DNA of 64,000 bases from positions 6,995,584 through 7,059,583 of the forward strand of contig NC_009142.1 of assembly GCF_000062885.1 (NCBI RefSeq), in the 5' to 3' direction. This DNA is from Saccharopolyspora erythraea NRRL 2338. Its GTDB lineage: Bacteria > Actinomycetota > Actinomycetes > Mycobacteriales > Pseudonocardiaceae. The position numbers were made by a program, and so were the translations under genes. Every line of letters starts with the position of its first letter. Within the stretch, counting starts at the first letter, position 1. Of this stretch, positions 58,836 through 64,000 are shown in pieces. The notes beneath the pieces were generated by a model. That model worked only from the letters and a program-made list of their open reading frames with translations, had not been told where the DNA came from and searched no databases.

Positions 58836-59606
58836 ATGGCGAACGGTAAGAAGAACAAGGCGGTTCGCGGCGCACGCGGGTCGGTGGTGCAGCAGCGCTC
58901 GATCCCGTGGGTGCTCATCGCCGGCGTGACCGTGGTGCTCATCATCGCCGGAGTGGTGTTCGGCTACGTAGGCATGCGAGCCGCCGACAAGCAGGCCCTG
59001 GCGGTGTTCACGCCCTCCCAGCAGAACCCCGACCCCTCCAAGGCGATCCCCGGGGTGCAGCTCGCCAACTACCCCGCTCAGCAGCACGTCACCCAGGCAC
59101 AACGGGTGGCCTACGACCAGAACCCGCCGTTCGGCGGCCCGCACGACGGCATCTGGGCCGACTGCACCGGCGTGGTGTACCCGCAGCCGGTGCGCACCGA
59201 GAACATGGTCCACTCGCTGGAGCACGGAGCGGTCTGGATCGCCTACGACCCGGCGAAGGTGGACGCGGCGGGCGTCGAGGAGCTCGGCAAGCGGGTCGAG
59301 GGCAAGCCGTACACGATGATGTCGCCCTACCCCGGCATGGACAGCCCCATCTCGGTGCAGTCGTGGGGCCACCGGCTCAAGGTCGACAAGGCCGACGACC
59401 AGCGGATCGACCAGTTCATCACCGCCCTCCGGCAGAACGGCTTCGGCGTCTACCCCGAGATCGGCGGCTCCTGCCAGGCCTACCCCGGCGCCTTCGACAC
59501 CCTGAACCCGCCGCCGTTCGACCCGGCCCCGGCGCCCCCGGGCTCGGTCCCCATGGACGGCACCGGCTCGCAGCAGGCGACCGGTGAGATGGGGGCCGGT
59601 CAGTGA
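58836..59606 (+). CDS. DUF3105 membrane-anchored protein
   Basis: A 256-residue protein with a basic N-terminus (MANGKKNKAVRGARG), one membrane helix (residues 24-47, PWVLIAGVTVVLIIAGVVFG) and an outer DUF3105 domain. Characteristic segments are NPPFGGPHDGIWADCTGVVY and NMVHSLEHGAVWIAYDP, with conserved Asp, His and Glu. The C-terminus is Pro-rich. The function of DUF3105 is not established. It is coupled by a GTGA overlap to a DUF305 gene, a frequent pairing in actinomycetes, so the two proteins probably act together outside the membrane. Confidence 0.9.
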   Translation: MANGKKNKAVRGARGSVVQQRSIPWVLIAGVTVVLIIAGVVFGYVGMRAADKQALAVFTPSQQNPDPSKAIPGVQLANYPAQQHVTQAQRVAYDQNPPFGGPHDGIWADCTGVVYPQPVRTENMVHSLEHGAVWIAYDPAKVDAAGVEELGKRVEGKPYTMMSPYPGMDSPISVQSWGHRLKVDKADDQRIDQFITALRQNGFGVYPEIGGSCQAYPGAFDTLNPPPFDPAPAPPGSVPMDGTGSQQATGEMGAGQ

Positions 59607-60526
59607 CCGGAGGGACGACCGGTCCCGAGGACCGGGCCGCGTCAGCGGGCGGGACGGAGGACCGGGCCGGGGCTGGGAGCGGCCGTCCCGTAGCGGAGGA
59701 CAGCGCTGGGCGAGTGGGCGACCGGGCCGGGGCAGCGGAGGACCGCGCCAACGGTGGGGCGGCTGACGACCGGGCCCGTGTGGAGGACCTGCCGGGCGGT
59801 GCGGAGGAGGATCAGCTCGGGCGCGAGAGCTCGCGGCGAGCGGGCTCTCCGCTGGCGGCGCGGATCTTCATCGCGGTGGCCGGCACGGTCGCCCTGCTCC
59901 TGCTCGGCGCGGCGGGCGGCATGCTGCTCAAGGCGCCCTCGGACCAGCGGGTGGAGAACAACCCGTCGGCGGTCGACGTCGGCTTCGCCCAGGACATGTC
60001 GGTCCACCACCAGCAGGCCGTCACCATGGCCACCCTGGCCAGGGAGCGCGCCTCCGACACGGCGGTGCGCCAGCTCGCCTTCGACATCGAGACGAACCAG
60101 CGCGACCAGATCGGCCGCATGCAGGGCTGGCTCAGCCTGTGGGGTCAGCCCGCCCAGTCCACCGGAGCACCGATGCAGTGGATGGAGCAAGACGCCGGAC
60201 ACGGCGGCGGACACGCGGGTGGACACGGCGGCGAAGGCCACGGTGCGCCTCCGACGTCGGGCGGCCTGATGCCCGGCATGGCGACCAGTGCGGAGCTGGC
60301 ACGGCTGCAGGCCCTCCGCGGCCCCGATTTCGACGTCGAGTTCCTCCGCCTCATGCTGCGCCACCACGAAGGCGGCGCGGCCATGGCCGAATACGGCGCC
60401 CAGCACGCAGCGGTCCCCACCGTGCGGGGGCTGGCGCAGAACATGCTGGGGTCGCAGGGGAACGAGAGCATGCTGATGCGGGAGATGCTGAGCGCGCGGG
60501 GCGCCGCGCCTCTGCCGCCTGGCTGA
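59603..60526 (+). CDS. DUF305 membrane-anchored protein with expanded N-terminus
   Basis: A 307-residue protein. Residues 1-90 are a low-complexity Ala/Gly/Asp/Arg stretch encoded by repeated GGAGGACCGGGCCG-like DNA. A helix follows (residues 92-112, IFIAVAGTVALLLLGAAGG), then an outer ferritin-like DUF305 domain with DVGFAQDMSVHHQQAVTMAT and DVEFLRLMLRHHEGGAAMAE, the two HHxx-type motifs, and a His/Gly-rich loop (GHGGGHAGGHGGEGHG) that may bind metal. GTG at 59603 overlaps the DUF3105 stop. DUF305 proteins are linked to copper handling in some bacteria. Confidence 0.9.
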   Translation: MTGGTTGPEDRAASAGGTEDRAGAGSGRPVAEDSAGRVGDRAGAAEDRANGGAADDRARVEDLPGGAEEDQLGRESSRRAGSPLAARIFIAVAGTVALLLLGAAGGMLLKAPSDQRVENNPSAVDVGFAQDMSVHHQQAVTMATLARERASDTAVRQLAFDIETNQRDQIGRMQGWLSLWGQPAQSTGAPMQWMEQDAGHGGGHAGGHGGEGHGAPPTSGGLMPGMATSAELARLQALRGPDFDVEFLRLMLRHHEGGAAMAEYGAQHAAVPTVRGLAQNMLGSQGNESMLMREMLSARGAAPLPPG

Positions 60527-60804
60527 CGGGGCTTGGCCTCGCGGGTCGCTTTGAGGGCGGGCAGGGGTTTTGGGGTGGCCAGCCTGGCCTTGCGGGTCAC
60601 TTTGGCGGCAGGGCCGCGTGAGTTTTCGACGCATCCAGCGGCACTGGCGGGGCACCTTCAGCACGGGGGCCCGCCAGTTCTCGACGTACTCGCGCCTTGC
60701 GGGTCGCCTTGGGAAGGGTTTCTGGGGCGCTCGCCGCCCCCAAGACCCCCGGCAGGTCTCCGGGATGAGTTTTCGGAGGATGCTGCGGTGGGGTGGGTGG
60801 TTGT
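60527..60804. repeat. repeat-rich spacer, copy B of the dispersed module
   Basis: Between the DUF305 gene and the CDF gene. The part 60721-60800 (beginning TCTGGGGCGCTCGCCGCCCC, continuing GGCAGGTCTCCGGGATGAG) is nearly identical to 18698-18780. The part before it contains diverged copies of the CTGGCCTTGCGGGTCAC and GGGGCACCTTC motifs also found at 18.5-18.7 kb. In both places the module lies directly after the stop of a minus-strand gene. Confidence 0.82.
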
Positions 60805-61722
<918 letters not shown>

Positions 61723-61965
61723 CTCAAGCCCTCCTCACGTCCTCCACCACAGATATATAGTCACATGTGCATGAGTGCAACAGAAGGGAGGCTCACCTCA
61801 CTCGATGATCACACCGGAACACGTACCCCGCCGCCGGTGACACCGGAGTTCCCCACGTGGCAGCACTCGAAAAACGCCAGGTGAGCGATCAGCGAACACC
61901 CAACCGGCCCCCTGCGCGTCCACGATCAGGCGATGCGCTAAGCTTTCGGACGTCAACAACGACAA
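61723..61965. other. intergenic region before tRNA-Arg
   Basis: 243 bp between the CDF gene and the tRNA. Around 61750-61780 the sequence is unusually AT-rich for this genome (AGATATATAGTCACATGTGC) and contains CACATGTG, a possible promoter/operator for the CDF gene. A 37-codon frame from ATG at 61771 has no support as a gene. Confidence 0.45.
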
Positions 61966-62038
61966 GCCCTCGTAGCTCAGCGGATAGAGCACTGCCCTCC
62001 GGAGGCAGGTGTCGCAGGTTCGAGTCCTGCCGAGGGCG
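61966..62038 (+). tRNA. tRNA-Arg, anticodon CCG
   Basis: The 73-base sequence folds into a normal cloverleaf. The acceptor arms are GCCCTCG (61966-61972) and CGAGGGC (62031-62037), with G at 62038 as discriminator. The anticodon stem is CTGCC/GGCAG around the loop CTCCGGA, giving anticodon CCG for codon CGG. The T arm is GCAGG/CCTGC with TTCGAGT. CCA is not encoded. CGG is a frequent Arg codon in such genomes. Confidence 0.97.
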
Positions 62039-62058
62039 CATCAGCCGAACAGCGGATT

Positions 62059-62099
62059 CCGCCCCTGACCAGCAGCAGCAAGGACAGGGGCGGATTTTT
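62059..62099 (+). terminator. Rho-independent terminator after tRNA-Arg
   Basis: CCGCCCCTG (62059-62067) pairs with CAGGGGCGG (62085-62093), and ATTTTTG follows at 62094. It begins 20 bases after the tRNA end. Confidence 0.9.
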
Positions 62100-62333
62100 G
62101 CGTGCCTCACCACGTCCCGCCATGTGCCACTGGTTACGTGCAATGCACGTTCACGGCCGTCAGGGCTTTCCGCGCAGCACGCCCTCCAGGACTTTGCGGC
62201 TGGCCCGCCTTCAGTCGAGCTGGCGTCCGCCGGCTGGGTGGGTGTGACCGCCATCCGCTCGGCAGGCGCCAGCGGCAGTGAATCCTATAGATGAGAATCG
62301 CGTTCGCAAGTCGTGGTGCAGATATTTTCGCCC

Positions 62334-62673
62334 TTAGCCGCTATTGCACATCCTTGGCGGAACTAGCGTCGGCAATTGCGTGGACGAGTTCGGCCGGCGG
62401 CGGATCGCCTCGTTGATCAACTGGCCGATGACGAGGTAGCTGAGGGCGACGAGTCCGTAGTTGAGGATGACGCCGAGGAGTGCGTCGTCGGGGTTGAAAA
62501 CGACTCCGAGTCCGAGGACCAGGACTTCGGCCAGGCCGTATACGAACGAGACGAATCATTGCCCTGGTTGGCGCCCAGTACCACGAAGAGGATGTGCAGG
62601 ACAAAGACGGAACGACCGCACCGGTCACGATGCGGACGATGTTCGCGACGGTGCCCCTCGCGGCGCCGTTCAT
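62334..62673 (-). pseudogene. small membrane protein gene broken by two frameshifts
   Basis: Read from ATG at 62673, the minus strand gives MNGAARGTVANIVRIVTGAV, then the sense moves to a second frame with FVLHILFVVLGANQGND, then to a third frame with FVSFVYGLAEVLVLGLGVVF, NPDDALLGVILNYGLVALSY and LVIGQLINEAIRRRP, ending at TAA 62334. Joined, they make a roughly 110-residue protein with three helices, resembling a family of small actinobacterial membrane proteins. Two single-base losses, near 62610 and near 62555, explain the breaks. Composition around it is less GC-rich than the genome. Confidence 0.7.
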
Positions 62674-63072
62674 CCTGGCAGCAGGGGTCAGAGCCCTGCG
62701 GAGAGCAGGGATTGTGGCCTTGCGGTGGGCGGTGACCCATGGGCCTCGATTGTGCGGACACGGAAGATCGACGTCGTAAGTACGGGGAAACCGAACGCGA
62801 CGAGTGCGCGAACACAACGAACCTGAATTCGCCTCGGGAAAATAGTCTGATCTGCGTTGATGTGCGGTTGGTAATTGCAACTAACGCGTCCGCCCGCCGA
62901 AAAGGTTGCTTCGGCGTGATCCTGGCGTATTCCCATCGTTGCTCGCGCTGTGTGCTTGCTCCTATTTGGAGGTCCTGATCTCTGCCATGCTTGCGCGCCG
63001 CATGGCTGGGGTTGGCGAACCGAAATCGACGACACGAAAGCCGTGTCGCGCAAGGCGGAAGAGGAACGGGAC
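62674..63072. other. intergenic region, AT-richer
   Basis: About 400 bp between the broken gene and the LCP gene. It is noticeably richer in A and T than the rest of the window (for example near 62820-62960). No complete gene is visible. It should hold the LCP gene promoter. Confidence 0.45.
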
Positions 63073-64000
63073 ATGACCTACACGCAACCGGGTCACCAGG
63101 CGCGCGGACGGACGCCGGAGCCTCGGGTCCGGCGGAGGCGGTGGGGGCGCAAGGTCGTCGCGGTGCTGGTGGTGCTGGTGCTGGCGCTGGTCGGGTTCGT
63201 GCTCTACGTGGACTACTCGCTCAAGCGGGAGCAGGCGCTGCCGGTCGATGGTGAGCGGCCGCAGGACGGGCCGGGGACGAACTGGCTGCTGGTGGGTTCG
63301 GACAGCCGGGAGGACCTGGACCAGGAGCGCAAGGACGAGCTGGGCACCGGGGACACGGCGGGCCGGCGCACCGACACGGTGATGCTGGTGCACATCCCGG
63401 AAAGCGGTGGTACTCCGACGATGGTGAGCCTGCCGCGGGACTCTCTGGTCAAGATCCCCGGTCAGGGCAAGGACAAGCTCAACGCCGCGTTCGCCTACGG
63501 CGGTTCGCAGTTGCTGGCCCGCACCGTGGAGAACAACACCGGGGTGCGCATCGACCACTACGCCGAGGTCGGGCTGGGCGGCTTCGCCGACATCACCGAC
63601 GCGATCGGCGGGGTGGACCTGTGCGTCAAGGAACCGATGCAGGACCCGAAGGCCAATCTGGATCTGCGGCCGGGCTGCCAGACGTTGCAGGGGCCGCAGG
63701 CGCTGGGTTACGTGCGCACCCGGGCGACCGCGCGGGGTGATCTGGACCGGGTCCAGCGGCAGCGGGAGTTTTTGGCCGCGCTGACCGAGAAGGTCTCCGG
63801 CCCCGAGGTGCTGGCCAACCCGTTCCGGCTGTTCCCGCTGATCCTGGACACCTCCCAGTCGTTCCTGGTCGACTCCGGCGACCACGTCTGGCACCTGGGC
63901 TCGCTGGGCCTGGCGATGCAGGGCATCGCCTCCGGGCAGGGCGTGACGACCACCGTGCCGTTCGGCGGCTTCGGTGAGACCGACGGCGGCGCCTCGGTCG
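63073..64000 (+). CDS. LCP (LytR-CpsA-Psr) family cell-wall ligase, 3' end outside the window
   Basis: The first 309 residues of an LCP protein, which transfers polyprenyl-linked glycopolymers such as arabinogalactan or teichoic acid to peptidoglycan. The N-terminus is basic, with one helix (residues 27-46, KVVAVLVVLVLALVGFVLYV). The LCP domain has TNWLLVGSDSRED, GRRTDTVMLVHI, SLPRDSLVKIPG, DAIGGVDLCV and YVRTRATARGDLDRVQRQRE, with the conserved Arg and Asp for the pyrophosphate. ATG at 63073 is used. The protein probably continues past the window. Confidence 0.93.
   Translation, partial: MTYTQPGHQARGRTPEPRVRRRRWGRKVVAVLVVLVLALVGFVLYVDYSLKREQALPVDGERPQDGPGTNWLLVGSDSREDLDQERKDELGTGDTAGRRTDTVMLVHIPESGGTPTMVSLPRDSLVKIPGQGKDKLNAAFAYGGSQLLARTVENNTGVRIDHYAEVGLGGFADITDAIGGVDLCVKEPMQDPKANLDLRPGCQTLQGPQALGYVRTRATARGDLDRVQRQREFLAALTEKVSGPEVLANPFRLFPLILDTSQSFLVDSGDHVWHLGSLGLAMQGIASGQGVTTTVPFGGFGETDGGASV

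Noticed and set aside
61966-62038. tRNA-Arg as attachment site of an integrated element
   Set aside because: No integrase, no repeated tRNA 3' end and a normal terminator directly after it; only a decayed gene follows. Kept as a weak possibility within the pseudogene finding.
62341-62880. 179-codon continuous minus-strand frame over the decayed gene
   Set aside because: Only its middle matches the start of the membrane protein; the rest is a wrong-frame reading of the frameshifted gene.

Overview
The window comes from the chromosome of a high-GC actinomycete. GC-rich codon use, frequent GTG starts, the mismatch endonuclease NucS, a MurA with Asp at the catalytic Cys position, and a long conserved block matching the Mycobacterium order argS-lysA-thrA-thrC-thrB-rho-rpmE-prfA-prmC-tsaC-wecA-atpI-atpBEFHAGDC-DUF2550-pduO-murA all point there. 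Protein wording and the ehu and agl-like sets suggest a Pseudonocardiales member such as Saccharopolyspora (an inference; no database was searched).

Layout. 1-5.3 kb: two alpha/beta hydrolases, a small Cys/His protein, a lipoprotein and a PTS-type dihydroxyacetone kinase operon dhaKLM (all minus strand). 5.3-12.4 kb: aldehyde dehydrogenase, a second lipoprotein of the same design, a sodium/solute symporter with a small membrane partner, and a low-complexity protein carrying a 27-bp tandem repeat. 12.4-18.3 kb: a divergent TetR/SDR pair around a nested dyad, nucS, an APC permease, and an ECF42-type sigma factor coupled to its DGPF (YCII) partner. 18.3-25.3 kb: a repeat-rich spacer, then an alpha-glucoside unit (GH13 glucosidase and LacI on minus; binding protein and two permeases on plus) and a NUDIX hydrolase. 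25.4-28.6 kb: ehuBCDA ectoine importer.

28.7-58.4 kb is the housekeeping block, read right to left: argS-lysA-hom-thrC-thrB (translationally coupled), rho with a long leader, rpmE, prfA, prmC, tsaC, wecA, atpI, the F1Fo ATP synthase operon, a DUF2550 protein, then pduO and murA. Three GNAT genes (one killed by a nonsense codon), a LysR regulator and a Trp-rich unknown sit between the DUF2550 gene and pduO. Just before atpD the reading frame is broken: the well-placed ATG is in another frame from the beta-subunit N-terminus. An intrinsic terminator followed by a possible promoter separates atpD from atpC.

58.4-64 kb: a DUF3105-DUF305 membrane pair, a second copy of the repeat module seen at 18.3-18.8 kb, a CDF metal exporter, tRNA-Arg(CCG) with its terminator, a decayed small membrane protein gene, and the start of an LCP (LytR-CpsA-Psr) cell-wall ligase.

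I found no phage, integrase, IS, CRISPR or secondary-metabolite cluster. The most notable signals are the atpD frame break, the nested TetR-type dyad, the repeat module shared by two distant spacers, GC-rich minisatellite-like spacers that also enter genes, and the terminator/promoter structure inside the atp operon.
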